Part shown: positions 37,526 through 46,946 of the stretch, piece by piece
Position numbering within the stretch: position 1 is the first letter of the stretch
Layout of the letters: every line of letters begins with the position of its first letter
Origin: Stutzerimonas stutzeri
GTDB taxonomy: Bacteria > Pseudomonadota > Gammaproteobacteria > Pseudomonadales > Pseudomonadaceae
Reading direction: 5' to 3'
Length of the DNA: 64,000 nt
Assembly: GCF_000219605.1 (NCBI RefSeq)
Contig: NC_015740.1
Location: forward strand, 2,914,001-2,978,000
The notes under the pieces: generated by a model
What the model saw: only the letters and a program-made list of their open reading frames with translations
Told to the model about the DNA's origin: nothing
Databases searched by the model: none
Made by a program: the position numbers and the translations under genes

Positions 37526-38446
37526 ATGTGGTTTCGCAATCTGCTCGTATACCGTCTCACCCAGAACGTCGCTCTAGATGCCGAGACTCTCGAAGCTGCA
37601 CTGGCCGCCAAACCCGCCCGCCCCTGCGCCAGCCAGGAACTGAGCACCTATGGTTTCGTCGCGCCGTTCGGCAAGGGTGAAGACGCCCCGCTGGTGCACG
37701 CCAGCCAGGGCTTTCTGCTGATCGCCACGCGCAAGGAAGAACGTATCCTGCCCGGCAGCGTGGTCAAGGATGCAGTGAAGGAGAAGGTCGACGAAATCGA
37801 GGCCGAGCAGATGCGCAAGGTCTACAAGAAGGAACGCGACCAGATCAAGGACGAGATCATCCAGGCCTTCCTTCCGCGTGCCTTCATCCGCAAGTCCGGC
37901 ACCTTCGCCGCGATCGATGCCGAGCGCGGTCTGATCCTGGTCAACTCGGCCAGCCCGAAGAAGGCCGAAGACCTGCTGTCCACCCTGCGTGAAGCGATCG
38001 GCTCGCTGCCGGTGCGCCCGCTGACGGTGAAGATCGCGCCCAGCGCCACGCTTACCGACTGGGTGAAGACTCAGAAGGCGGCGGACGACTTCTTCGTGCT
38101 GGACGAATGCGAACTGCGTGACACCCACGAAGACGGCGGTGTGGTGCGCTGCAAGCGCCAGGACCTGACCAGCGACGAGATACAGCAGCATATGGAAGCC
38201 GGCAAGCAGGTCACCCAGCTGTCCCTGGCATGGCAGGACAAGCTGTCCTTCGTACTGGACGACAAGCTGATCATCAAGCGCCTGCGCTTCGAGGAACTGC
38301 TGCAGGACCAGGCCGAACAGGACGGTGGTGACGACGCGCTCGCCCAGCAGGACGCCAGTTTCCTGCTGATGATGATGACCTTCCGCGAGTTCCTGCCGGC
38401 GCTGTTCGAGGCCTTCGGCGGCGAAGAGGTTCCGCAGGGCATCTGA
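37526..38446 (+). CDS. rdgC: Recombination-associated protein RdgC
   Basis: A 306-residue ring-shaped DNA-binding protein that modulates RecA. Recognised by [13 protein letters not shown] at the N terminus, [35 protein letters not shown] and [22 protein letters not shown]. The start at 37526 has CGGAGAT upstream and fits the family; the earlier ATG at 37463 does not. Length is normal. Standalone. Confidence 0.96.
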   Translation: MWFRNLLVYRLTQNVALDAETLEAALAAKPARPCASQELSTYGFVAPFGKGEDAPLVHASQGFLLIATRKEERILPGSVVKDAVKEKVDEIEAEQMRKVYKKERDQIKDEIIQAFLPRAFIRKSGTFAAIDAERGLILVNSASPKKAEDLLSTLREAIGSLPVRPLTVKIAPSATLTDWVKTQKAADDFFVLDECELRDTHEDGGVVRCKRQDLTSDEIQQHMEAGKQVTQLSLAWQDKLSFVLDDKLIIKRLRFEELLQDQAEQDGGDDALAQQDASFLLMMMTFREFLPALFEAFGGEEVPQGI

Positions 38447-38486
38447 CCGCACGGGGCGCCGCGCGGCGCCCCTCCCCCCTTCCGCC

Positions 38487-39896
38487 TCAGCGCAGGCCGA
38501 TCTGCGTCAGCAGGATCCCGCCCAGCCGCTGGCCCAGCGCCCAGAGCAGGAAGCGCTCGATGAACTCCGGTGCATCGATGAACAGCGCACCGCAGACCAG
38601 CACGCTGAGCAGCGAGACGACCAGGAACAGCTGCGGTATCGACAGTTTCAGCACGACCAGCAGCACGATCGCGATGATCGCCGAGCCGACCATGAACAGC
38701 GCGTTGAGAATATTGTTCGCCGCCACCACCCGCGAACGCTCGTGCGCCACGCTGCGCGACTGAATCAGCGCATACAGCGGGACGATGTACAGGCCGCCGA
38801 AGATTCCCAGCCCGAGGATGTCCATCAATACCCACCAGGCCGACGGCTCGCCCAGCAGTGCCAGCCAGTCCACACTGGCTGCAGGCTGTGGATGCGCGCC
38901 GGCATGCCACCAGAGCAGCCCACCACACAGGCTCAGGCCGATCGCCCCGAACGGAACCAGGCCGATTTCAACGTGATGCCGTGACAGCCGCTCGCACAGC
39001 AGGGAGCCCAGCGCGATGCCTACCGAGAACAGGGTGAGGATCAGCGTCACCACGCTTTCATCGCCACCCAGGTAGTCCTTGGAGAAGGCCGGGATCTGGG
39101 TCAGGTAGGTGGCACCGAGAAACCAGAACCAGGAATTGCCCAGCATGGCCCGTGACACGGCGCGCTGCTGGCCGAAGCCCAGCCGCAGAATCCGCCACGA
39201 CTGGCGCAGCACGCGCCAGTCCATATGTAAGGTTGGCAAGGCGGCCGTCGCGGCGGGAATCGCGAGACTGGCCAGGTACCCGACCAGGGCGATCAGCACC
39301 ACGCTGAGTGCCACCCACTCGGCATAGGCGTCGCTCGCCATCAGCACACCCGCACCGATGGTGCCGCCGAGAATGGCCAGGAACGTCCCCATTTCAACCA
39401 GCGCGTTGCCGCCGACCAGTTCGTCCTCCGTCAGTTGCTGCGGCAGTATCGAATACTTGACCGGGCCGAACAGCGCCGACTGGGTGCCCATGCAGAACAG
39501 CACCACCAGCAGCAGCGGCAGGTTGCCCAGCAGCATCCCCAGGGCACCGGCCAGCATGATGAGGATTTCGGCGAACTTGATCCGACGGATCAGCACGGCC
39601 TTCTCGAAGCGTTCACCCAACTGCCCGCCCAGCGCGGAAAAGAGAAAGAACGGCAGAATGAACAGCAGAGCACAGAGATTGATCAGCAGGCTCTTGTCGG
39701 CGGTCGTACCGAGCTTGAACAGAATCGCCAGGATCAGGGCTTGCTTGAACACGTTGTCGTTGAATGCACCCAGCAGCTGGGTACAGAAGAACGGCAGAAA
39801 CCGGCGTTTGCCAAGCAGACGGAACTGCGAGCGTGGCGCCTGGGCACTTCCGACCGGCGCCGTTCGCGCAGCAGTTCTCGACGACTCGCCGCTCAT
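38487..39896 (-). CDS. MFS transporter related to lysophospholipid transporter LplT
   Basis: A 469-residue inner-membrane protein with about 12 helices. FFCTQLLGAFNDNVFKQALILAI near the N terminus and FGPVKYSILPQQLTEDELVGGNALVEMGTF are hallmarks of the LplT / Aas N-terminal domain, which flips lysophospholipids for re-acylation. In many bacteria this domain is fused to an acyltransferase; here it stands alone. Its ATG overlaps the azlD stop (ATGA), so it is translated with azlCD. Substrate inferred from family. Confidence 0.88.
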   Translation of the reverse strand: MSGESSRTAARTAPVGSAQAPRSQFRLLGKRRFLPFFCTQLLGAFNDNVFKQALILAILFKLGTTADKSLLINLCALLFILPFFLFSALGGQLGERFEKAVLIRRIKFAEILIMLAGALGMLLGNLPLLLVVLFCMGTQSALFGPVKYSILPQQLTEDELVGGNALVEMGTFLAILGGTIGAGVLMASDAYAEWVALSVVLIALVGYLASLAIPAATAALPTLHMDWRVLRQSWRILRLGFGQQRAVSRAMLGNSWFWFLGATYLTQIPAFSKDYLGGDESVVTLILTLFSVGIALGSLLCERLSRHHVEIGLVPFGAIGLSLCGGLLWWHAGAHPQPAASVDWLALLGEPSAWWVLMDILGLGIFGGLYIVPLYALIQSRSVAHERSRVVAANNILNALFMVGSAIIAIVLLVVLKLSIPQLFLVVSLLSVLVCGALFIDAPEFIERFLLWALGQRLGGILLTQIGLR

Positions 39897-40219
39897 ATCG
39901 GCAACTGCCCGAGCGCCCAGCGCAGCGCGAAGAAGCTCAGCAGACCGCCGGCAATGGTCGCCAGCAGGTTGCGACTGACCGCGGCGATGGCGATAGCCAG
40001 CAGCCCGGCCAGCAGGTAAGCGTTGTCCCAGCTCAGTGCCCACTGCCCGTCCGGCAGCAGCATTCCGGGCACCACGATGGCGGTCAGTACCGCCACCGGC
40101 ACGTAATGCAGGCCCTGTTCGATGGCGCGCGGAAAGCGCAGATCAGGCCAGGCGAAGAAGCTGTAGCGGATCACGAAGGTGATTGCCAGCATGCCGAGGA
40201 TCAGCAGCCAGGTATTCAT
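39893..40219 (-). CDS. azlD: AzlD-family branched-chain amino acid exporter small subunit
   Basis: A 108-residue protein with three to four membrane helices ([60 protein letters not shown]). It pairs with AzlC to export branched-chain amino acids or analogues. ATG at 40219 overlaps the azlC stop, and its own stop overlaps the LplT-like gene, so the three genes are chained. Confidence 0.92.
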   Translation of the reverse strand: MNTWLLILGMLAITFVIRYSFFAWPDLRFPRAIEQGLHYVPVAVLTAIVVPGMLLPDGQWALSWDNAYLLAGLLAIAIAAVSRNLLATIAGGLLSFFALRWALGQLPI

Positions 40220-40932
40220 AGCGCCCCCTGCAGTCGCGCAGCGGTTTCGGCCCGGCGCTCCAGCCATACACCGATGACGATTCCCGCCAGCGCGGCGGCT
40301 ATTAGCCCTAGCTTGTAGGGCAGTTCCCAGGTCAGCAGCGCCACGCCGCCAGCGACCACTGCCGACGCCACCTGTGGGCGCGTTCGCATCATCGGCACAG
40401 CGATGCCAATGAAGGTGGCGATCATGGCGAAGTCCAGTCCCCAACGGGCGATATCCGGCACGGCCTGGCCGAAGGCGACGCCGACCAGTGTGGAAAGCTG
40501 CCAGTTGAGATACATCGTCAGCGCGGCGCCGAGAAAGTACCAGTGCTTGTACGGCGACGCATCGTCCCTGGCATAGCGGTTCTGCACCACGGCGAACGCT
40601 TCGTCCGTCAGCCAGAAGGCCAGGGGCACGCGCCAACGCCCAGGCAGGTGCCTCACGAACGGCTGCAGCGCCGCGCTGTACAGCGCATGCCGCAGGTTCA
40701 CCACGAAGGTCGTCAGCAGCACCACCGCCGCACCGACCCCACCGGTGATCAGGGTAATGGCGATGAACTGCGCCGAGCCGGCGAAGACCAGCGCCGACAT
40801 GCCCATGGTCTGCCAGCCGGACAGGCCGGCGCCCACCGCCAGGGTGCCGAAGATGATGCCGAACGGGATCGCACCGAGGATCAAGGGCAATATGTCACGG
40901 CAACCATGGACGAACTCTTGCGAGCGGGACAT
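40216..40932 (-). CDS. azlC: AzlC-family branched-chain amino acid exporter large subunit
   Basis: A 238-residue inner-membrane protein of the AzlC/YgaZ type. Blocks: [38 protein letters not shown] and the family's [11 protein letters not shown] and WLTDEAFA. The start at 40932 has ACAGGAGTTCCG before it; the upstream ATG at 41010 has no such site. Forms a two-part exporter with AzlD. Confidence 0.94.
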   Translation of the reverse strand: MSRSQEFVHGCRDILPLILGAIPFGIIFGTLAVGAGLSGWQTMGMSALVFAGSAQFIAITLITGGVGAAVVLLTTFVVNLRHALYSAALQPFVRHLPGRWRVPLAFWLTDEAFAVVQNRYARDDASPYKHWYFLGAALTMYLNWQLSTLVGVAFGQAVPDIARWGLDFAMIATFIGIAVPMMRTRPQVASAVVAGGVALLTWELPYKLGLIAAALAGIVIGVWLERRAETAARLQGAL

Positions 40933-41085
40933 CGGAACTCCTGTAGACCTCATGGCGAGAATCCTACACGCCTCGTCAGACGACGGCATGACAGCCAAGG
41001 AACCCCGCATGATTCGAGCCGCTGTGCGGCAAAGCAGCGCACGATAACCGAACTGATGGCGCCAGGCGAAGCTCCGCCCGGGCAG

Positions 41086-41646
41086 TCAGTCGGCCGCCAG
41101 GCGCTGCCGGACCTGCGGCCAGTCGCGGTCAGTGATGCTGTACAGCACGGTGTCATCCAGCCGACCGTCGGCCAGCCGCCGATGGTTGCGCAGCAGCCCC
41201 TCGCGCTCGGCACCGAGCTTCTCGATGGCCCGCTGCGAGCGCAGGTTGCTGGCGGCGGTCTTCAGCTGCAGACGCACCAGCTGCCACTCCTCGAAGGCGT
41301 GCCGCAGCAGGAGGAACTTGATCGAGGTGTTCAGGCCGGTGCCATGCTCCGCCTGGTCCAGCCAGGTCCAGCCCAGCTCGGCGGCTGGCAGGCCGATGTT
41401 GAAGTCGGCGAAGCGCGTGGTGCCGATCAGTCGGTCAGCCATCCGCACGCTGAACACCACCGCTCGCCCCTCGCGCTGCTCGGCCAGCGCGTGGCGATAC
41501 CAGTCCGGGCGCAACGGCCCGTTCATGTAAACCAGCTCTGCACGGTTGCGTTCTGCCAGCGCGACGAGTTCAGGGATATCCGCCTCCATCAGCGGCTCCA
41601 GGCGCAGCGCACCACGCTGCAGGGTTACCGGGCGCGGGGTAAGCAT
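41086..41646 (-). CDS. GNAT-family N-acetyltransferase (RimJ/RimL type)
   Basis: A 186-residue acetyl-CoA-dependent acyltransferase. It has the RimJ/RimL-like plan: ADIPELVALAERNRAELVYMNGP at the N terminus, IGTTRFADFNIGLPAAELGWTW, HGTGLNTSIKFLLLRHAFE (acetyl-CoA loop region) and RLQLKTAASNLRSQRAIEKLGAEREG. The acceptor (protein N terminus or small molecule) is unknown. Divergent from the histidine kinase gene by 277 nt. Confidence 0.9.
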   Translation of the reverse strand: MLTPRPVTLQRGALRLEPLMEADIPELVALAERNRAELVYMNGPLRPDWYRHALAEQREGRAVVFSVRMADRLIGTTRFADFNIGLPAAELGWTWLDQAEHGTGLNTSIKFLLLRHAFEEWQLVRLQLKTAASNLRSQRAIEKLGAEREGLLRNHRRLADGRLDDTVLYSITDRDWPQVRQRLAAD

Positions 41647-41923
41647 GACATTCTCCTGTGATCGGTAGGTACGGACCGGCGATGCCGAGACAGTAACCCA
41701 GGGTGGACGCGATGCCGTGGCCGGCGGACAGCCGGTGATGGTGCTGGCAGGCCCGTGCTAGACACATGCGACCTTGGTCGCAACCCTGCACACGGGGCGT
41801 GCCATTGCTGCGAAACTTCGCCAATCCTCATATTAAAGAGTCGCCAGAGCTGATTGAATTCGGCGCCTTACCGGTCAACCGAAGCCATCCTCCTGGCATC
41901 TACCTTCGCTTTCTGGAGTTTGC

Positions 41924-44900
41924 ATGACGCTGTCAGGCGGGCTGATCGCCGCGGTCGCCCTCGTCTATATGGCCATTCTGTTCGCCATCGCCTTCTATGG
42001 TGACCGTAACAGCGCCTCCATGTCGCCGCGCCTGCGGCCCTGGGTCTACAGCCTCTCTCTGGCGGTGTACTGCACCAGCTGGACCTTCTTCGGTGCCGTC
42101 GGCCAGTCCACCGAGCAGCTGTGGGCGTTCCTGCCGATCTATCTGGGTCCGATCCTGCTCATGCTGTTCGCGCCGCACGTGATCCAGAAGATGATCATGA
42201 TCAGCAAGCAGGAAAACATCACCTCCATCGCCGACTTCATCGCCGCGCGCTACGGCAAGTCGCAGCTGCTGGCGGTGGTGGTCACGCTGATCTGCCTGGT
42301 CGGTGTATTGCCGTACATCGCGCTGCAGCTCAAGGGCATCGTGCTGGGGGTGAACGTGCTGAGCGGCATCAACATCGAGGCGGCCGGCACCGGCACCCGG
42401 GACACGGCCTTGATCGTCTCGATCGTCCTGGCACTGTTCACCATTCTCTTCGGCACGCGCAATCTCGACGTCACCGAGCACCACCGCGGCATGGTCCTGG
42501 CGATCGCCTTCGAATCGCTGATCAAGCTGCTGGCCTTTCTCGCGGTCGGCGCATTCGTCACCTTCGGCCTTTACAACGGCTTCGGCGACCTGTTCAACCG
42601 CGCCCACGACGCGCCTGAACTCGCCGATTTCTGGAGCGAGAACGTCAACTGGGCAGCGATGCTGGTTCAGACCACCGTGGCGATGATGGCGATCGTCTGC
42701 CTGCCGCGGCAGTTCCACGTCGCGGTAGTGGAAAACATCGAGCCGCGCGACTTCCGCCTGGCTCGCTGGGTGTTCCCTCTATATCTCGTGCTGGCCGCCG
42801 TGTTCGTCGTGCCGATCGCCCTCGCCGGTCAGATGCTGCTGCCGGCGGACGTCACTCCGGACTCGTTCGTCATCAGCCTGCCGCTGGCCGAGCTGCATCC
42901 CTGGCTCGCGCTGCTGGCCTTCATCGGCGGTGCTTCGGCGGCGACCGGCATGGTGATCGTCGCCAGCGTGGCGCTTTCCACCATGGTTTCCAACGACATG
43001 CTGCTGCCGTGGCTGCTGCGCCGCCAGGAAGCCGAACGCCCCTTCGAGGCCTTCCGCCACTGGATGCTCTCGGTACGCCGCATCACCATCGTGGCGATCC
43101 TCCTGCTGGCCTACGTCAGCTACCGCCTGCTCGGTTCCACCGCCTCCCTGGCCACCATCGGCCAGATCGCCTTCGCCGCCATCACGCAGCTGGCGCCGGC
43201 CATGGTCGGCGCGCTGTACTGGAAACAGGCAAACCGCCGTGGCGTGTTCGCCGGCCTCACCGCCGGTGCGGCCATCTGGTTCTACACGCTGATCCTGCCG
43301 TTGCTCGGCTGGCCGCTGGACATGTTCCCGGGCCTCAGCTGGATGTACAACGGCGGCCTCGGATTCGGCCTAAGCGGCCTGACCCTCGGGGTCACCCTGT
43401 CGCTGATCGGCAACGCCACGCTGTTCTTCTGGGTCTCGATCCTGACTCAGACCCACGTGGCGGAGCACTGGCAGGCCAGCCGCTTCATCGGCCAGGAAAT
43501 CACCTCCCCCACCGGCGCGCGGCGCCTGCTCGCCGTGCGCGTCGAGGACCTGCTGACCCTGGCATCGCGCTTCGTCGGCGCCGAGCGCGCCGAGCAGAGC
43601 TTCCAGCGCTTCGCCCGCCGCCACGGCCAGGACTTCTCGCCCAAACTGCAGGCCGACGGCCAGTGGATTGCGCATACCGAGCGCCTGCTCGCCGGCGTAC
43701 TCGGTGCGTCCTCCACCCGTGCGGTGGTCAAGGCGGCGCTGGAAGGCCGCGACATGCAGGTCGACGACGTGGTGCGCATCGTCGGCGAAGCCTCCGAGGT
43801 GCTGCAGTTCAACCGTGCGCTGCTGCAAGGAGCGATCGAGAACATCACCCAGGGCATCAGCGTGGTCGACCAGTCGCTGCGCCTGGTGGCGTGGAACCAC
43901 CGCTATCTGGAGCTTTTCGAGTATCCGGACGGGCTGGTCTACATCGGCCGGCCGATCGCCGACATCATCCGCTACAACGCCGAACGCGGCCTGTGCGGGC
44001 CGGGCGACCCCGATACCCATGTGGCCAAGCGCCTGTACTGGATGCGCCAGGGCCGTGCCCACACCTCCGAGCGGCTGTTCCCCAACGGCCGGGTCGTCGA
44101 GCTGATCGGCAACCCGATGCCCGGCGGCGGCTTCGTCATGAGTTTCAGTGACATCACCGCGTACCGCGAGGCCGAACGTGCCCTGAAGGACGCCAACGAA
44201 GGCCTGGAACAACGCGTCAGCGAACGCACCCAGGAGCTGTCGCAACTGAACCAGGCACTGATCGAGGCCAAGAGCACCGCCGAGGCGGCGAACCAGTCCA
44301 AGACCCGTTTCCTCGCCGCGGTCAGCCATGACCTGATGCAGCCGCTCAACGCGGCTCGCCTTTTCTCCGCCGCGTTGTCGCACCAGCAGAGCGCCCTGCC
44401 CAAGGAAGCCCAGGAACTGGTACAGCACCTGGACAGCGCGCTGCGTTCGGCCGAGGACCTCATCACCGACCTGCTGGACATCTCGCGCCTGGAAAGCGGC
44501 CGGGTCACCCCGGATCGCAACCCCTTCCCGCTGGCGACGCTGTTCGACACCCTCGGCACCGAGTTCACCGCACTGGCCCGCGAACAGGGCGTCAACTTCC
44601 GCGTGCACGGCAGCAAGCTGCGCGTGGACAGTGACATCCGCCTGTTGCGCCGGGTACTGCAGAACTTCCTTACCAACGCCTTCCGCTATGCCAAGGGCCG
44701 AGTGGTGCTCGGTGTGCGCCGGCAGGGCTCGTCGCTGCGCCTGGAGGTGTGGGACCGCGGCCCGGGCATTCCGCAGGACAAGCTCAAGGTCATCTTCGAA
44801 GAGTTCAAGCGCCTGGACAGCCACCAGACCCGCGCCGAAAAGGGCCTGGGGCTAGGCCTGGCCATCGCCGACGGCCTCTGCCACGTCCTCGACCACCCGC

Positions 44901-45391
44901 TGGAGGTGCGTTCCTGGCCGGGCAAGGGTAGCGTCTTCAGTGTCACCGTGCCGATCGCCCGCGCCGTCAGCCAGCCACGCCCGGCGGTCAAGCGTGGCGA
45001 GCCGCAGCACAGCGCTCTGACCGGCGCCCAGGTGCTGTGCATCGACAACGAGGACAGCATTCTGGTGGGCATGAACAGCCTGCTCACGCGCTGGGGCTGC
45101 CAGGTCTGGACCGCCAGCAACCGCGCCGACTGCGAAGCGCTGCTGGCGGACGACATCCGTCCGCAGCTGGTATTGGTGGACTATCACCTGGACGAGGGCC
45201 AGACCGGCACCGAGCTGATGGCCTGGCTGCGTACCCGCCTCGGTGAACCGGTGCCAGGTGTGGTGATCAGCGCCGACGCGCGCCCTGAGCTGGTGGCGGC
45301 CATTCACGCCAGCGGCCTGGACTTCCTCGCCAAGCCGGTGAAGCCTGCGGCGTTGCGAGCGTTGATGAGCCGCCATCTGACGTTGAGGTAA
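41924..45391 (+). CDS. SSF-domain hybrid histidine kinase, CrbS/MxtR-like
   Basis: A 1155-residue sensor kinase. The first ~500 residues are a sodium:solute-symporter-like domain of about 13 helices (LYMAILFAIAFYGDRN, FIAARYGKSQLLAVVV, GGASAATGMVIVASVALSTMVSNDMLLP). Then a PAS-like segment (about 640-750), a coiled coil, HisKA with H802 (VSHDLMQPLN), HATPase_c (DRGPGIPQDKL, GLGLGLAIADGL) and a C-terminal receiver with D1086 (VLVDYHLDEG). The architecture matches MxtR of P. aeruginosa and CrbS of Vibrio, which with ErdR/CrbR control acetyl-CoA synthetase and acetate use. The partner regulator is not in this window. Confidence 0.88.
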   Translation: MTLSGGLIAAVALVYMAILFAIAFYGDRNSASMSPRLRPWVYSLSLAVYCTSWTFFGAVGQSTEQLWAFLPIYLGPILLMLFAPHVIQKMIMISKQENITSIADFIAARYGKSQLLAVVVTLICLVGVLPYIALQLKGIVLGVNVLSGINIEAAGTGTRDTALIVSIVLALFTILFGTRNLDVTEHHRGMVLAIAFESLIKLLAFLAVGAFVTFGLYNGFGDLFNRAHDAPELADFWSENVNWAAMLVQTTVAMMAIVCLPRQFHVAVVENIEPRDFRLARWVFPLYLVLAAVFVVPIALAGQMLLPADVTPDSFVISLPLAELHPWLALLAFIGGASAATGMVIVASVALSTMVSNDMLLPWLLRRQEAERPFEAFRHWMLSVRRITIVAILLLAYVSYRLLGSTASLATIGQIAFAAITQLAPAMVGALYWKQANRRGVFAGLTAGAAIWFYTLILPLLGWPLDMFPGLSWMYNGGLGFGLSGLTLGVTLSLIGNATLFFWVSILTQTHVAEHWQASRFIGQEITSPTGARRLLAVRVEDLLTLASRFVGAERAEQSFQRFARRHGQDFSPKLQADGQWIAHTERLLAGVLGASSTRAVVKAALEGRDMQVDDVVRIVGEASEVLQFNRALLQGAIENITQGISVVDQSLRLVAWNHRYLELFEYPDGLVYIGRPIADIIRYNAERGLCGPGDPDTHVAKRLYWMRQGRAHTSERLFPNGRVVELIGNPMPGGGFVMSFSDITAYREAERALKDANEGLEQRVSERTQELSQLNQALIEAKSTAEAANQSKTRFLAAVSHDLMQPLNAARLFSAALSHQQSALPKEAQELVQHLDSALRSAEDLITDLLDISRLESGRVTPDRNPFPLATLFDTLGTEFTALAREQGVNFRVHGSKLRVDSDIRLLRRVLQNFLTNAFRYAKGRVVLGVRRQGSSLRLEVWDRGPGIPQDKLKVIFEEFKRLDSHQTRAEKGLGLGLAIADGLCHVLDHPLEVRSWPGKGSVFSVTVPIARAVSQPRPAVKRGEPQHSALTGAQVLCIDNEDSILVGMNSLLTRWGCQVWTASNRADCEALLADDIRPQLVLVDYHLDEGQTGTELMAWLRTRLGEPVPGVVISADARPELVAAIHASGLDFLAKPVKPAALRALMSRHLTLR

Positions 45392-45683
45392 TGGCCTCGG
45401 GCCTTATTGGCAGGCAGGCTCTGCTTGCCTGGTGACCTTCTCTTTCGCGCCGGCCAGCGAGCCGGGGCGAAGGGAAAAGCGGCTCGCCCGGGACGCCGAA
45501 ACGCGGAGCATCAGCACGCCTGGCAAGCCCTGCTCACCAAGCGGCCGGCCCGGACCGATGCCAGCGACACAAAGCAGCCAGTCCGGTATGAAGACCTGGG
45601 GACGAATCAGCTGCTCCAAGCCAACCGTCGCGCGGCGACACCGTTAAACTGATGGCCAACTGCACCCTTCACCATGGTGGCCA

Positions 45684-46931
45684 ATGACCCTGGAATTTTT
45701 TCTCAACCTTGCCACGGCGCTGGGCGTCGGGCTGCTGATCGGCACCGAGCGTAGCTGGAGCGGGCGTGAAAGCCCCGGCCAGGAGCTGGTGGCCGGCATC
45801 CGCACCTTCGGCCTGGCGGGCCTGTTCGGCGGTCTTGCTGCGGTGAGCGTCACCCATCTCGGCGCGTTTGCCTGGGTCGCGATGTTCATCGTGCTGGGTC
45901 TGCTGGTGATCGCCGGCTACCTGATTGATGCGCGGCGCAGCGGCGATCATGGCATGACCACCGAGGTCGCCCTGCTGCTGACCTTCCTGCTCGGCAGCCT
46001 GGCGGTTGCGGAGAGCCGTCAGCTGGCAGCCGCCTGCGCCATCGCGGTGGCGCTGCTGCTGAGCCTCAAGACCCGCCTGCACCAGGCGCTGAAGCGCCTC
46101 AGCGAAGCCGAACTGGGCGGCGCGTTGAAGATGCTGTTCATCTCGGTGGTGCTATTGCCGGCGCTGCCCAATCAGGGCTACGGCCCCTGGCAGGCGCTCA
46201 ACCCCTACACCACCTGGATGATGGTGGTGCTGATCGCCGGCATTGGCTTCGCCGCCTACGTGGCCATCCGCGCTTTCGGTGCGCGCCATGGGCTGCTGGT
46301 GACGGCGCTGCTCGGCGGCATCGTTTCGTCCACCGCGATGACCATCACCCTGGCCCGACTGAATGCGCCACAGCTGCGCGCCGCACTCGCGGCCGGCCTG
46401 CTGGCGACCTCGGCGCTGATGTTCCCGCGCGTGCTGCTGGAGGTGGGCATCGTCAATCCTGCCCTGCTGCCTGGGCTGAGCCTGCCCCTGGCCGCAGCCG
46501 GTGCGATCTACGCGGCCGGCGCGTTGTTTTACTACCTGCGCGCTGCCAGCGCTGCCGACAGCGATGCCGAGCCCCTGCTGAAGAACCCGTTCGAGCTGGG
46601 TCCGGCGCTTCGCTTCGCCGCGCTGCTGGTGCTGATTCTCCTGCTGGTGGAAGGCGCGCGACGCTGGTTCGGCGACGCCGGTATCTATCTGGTTTCGCTG
46701 CTGGCGGGCCTGACCGACGTCGATGCCATCACCCTGTCGCTGGCCAGCAAGGCCCGCGACGGCCTGGCCCATGAGGTAGCGGCACGCGGCATCGTCTTCG
46801 CCGCGTTGAGCAACAGCCTGGTCAAGGCGATGCTGATCGTTCTGATCGGCGGCCGAGAGCTGGCCGTGCGCACGCTGCCGATCATGTTTGCCGGCCTGCT
46901 GACCGGGCTTGCGCTGCTGCTGTTGCGTTAA
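45684..46931 (+). CDS. MgtC/SapB N-terminal plus DUF4010 membrane protein
   Basis: A 415-residue inner-membrane protein with about 11 helices. Residues 1-140 match MgtC/SapB (ALGVGLLIGTERSW, GIRTFGLAGLFGGLAAV). The rest is DUF4010 (LFISVVLLPALPNQGYGPW, LLTALLGGIVSSTAMTITLAR, GLTDVDAITLSLA). Such fusions are common but of unknown function, possibly ion transport. The 292-nt gap upstream holds a 9-bp hairpin without a T tract (45411-45431) and no gene. Confidence 0.88.
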   Translation: MTLEFFLNLATALGVGLLIGTERSWSGRESPGQELVAGIRTFGLAGLFGGLAAVSVTHLGAFAWVAMFIVLGLLVIAGYLIDARRSGDHGMTTEVALLLTFLLGSLAVAESRQLAAACAIAVALLLSLKTRLHQALKRLSEAELGGALKMLFISVVLLPALPNQGYGPWQALNPYTTWMMVVLIAGIGFAAYVAIRAFGARHGLLVTALLGGIVSSTAMTITLARLNAPQLRAALAAGLLATSALMFPRVLLEVGIVNPALLPGLSLPLAAAGAIYAAGALFYYLRAASAADSDAEPLLKNPFELGPALRFAALLVLILLLVEGARRWFGDAGIYLVSLLAGLTDVDAITLSLASKARDGLAHEVAARGIVFAALSNSLVKAMLIVLIGGRELAVRTLPIMFAGLLTGLALLLLR

Positions 46932-46946
46932 ACGTTCAGCCGCGCG

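Noticed and set aside
45392..45683. Small frames between the histidine kinase and the MgtC-like gene
   Set aside because: Two plus-strand frames and one minus-strand frame overlap, none has a ribosome site or a recognisable pattern, and composition looks non-coding.
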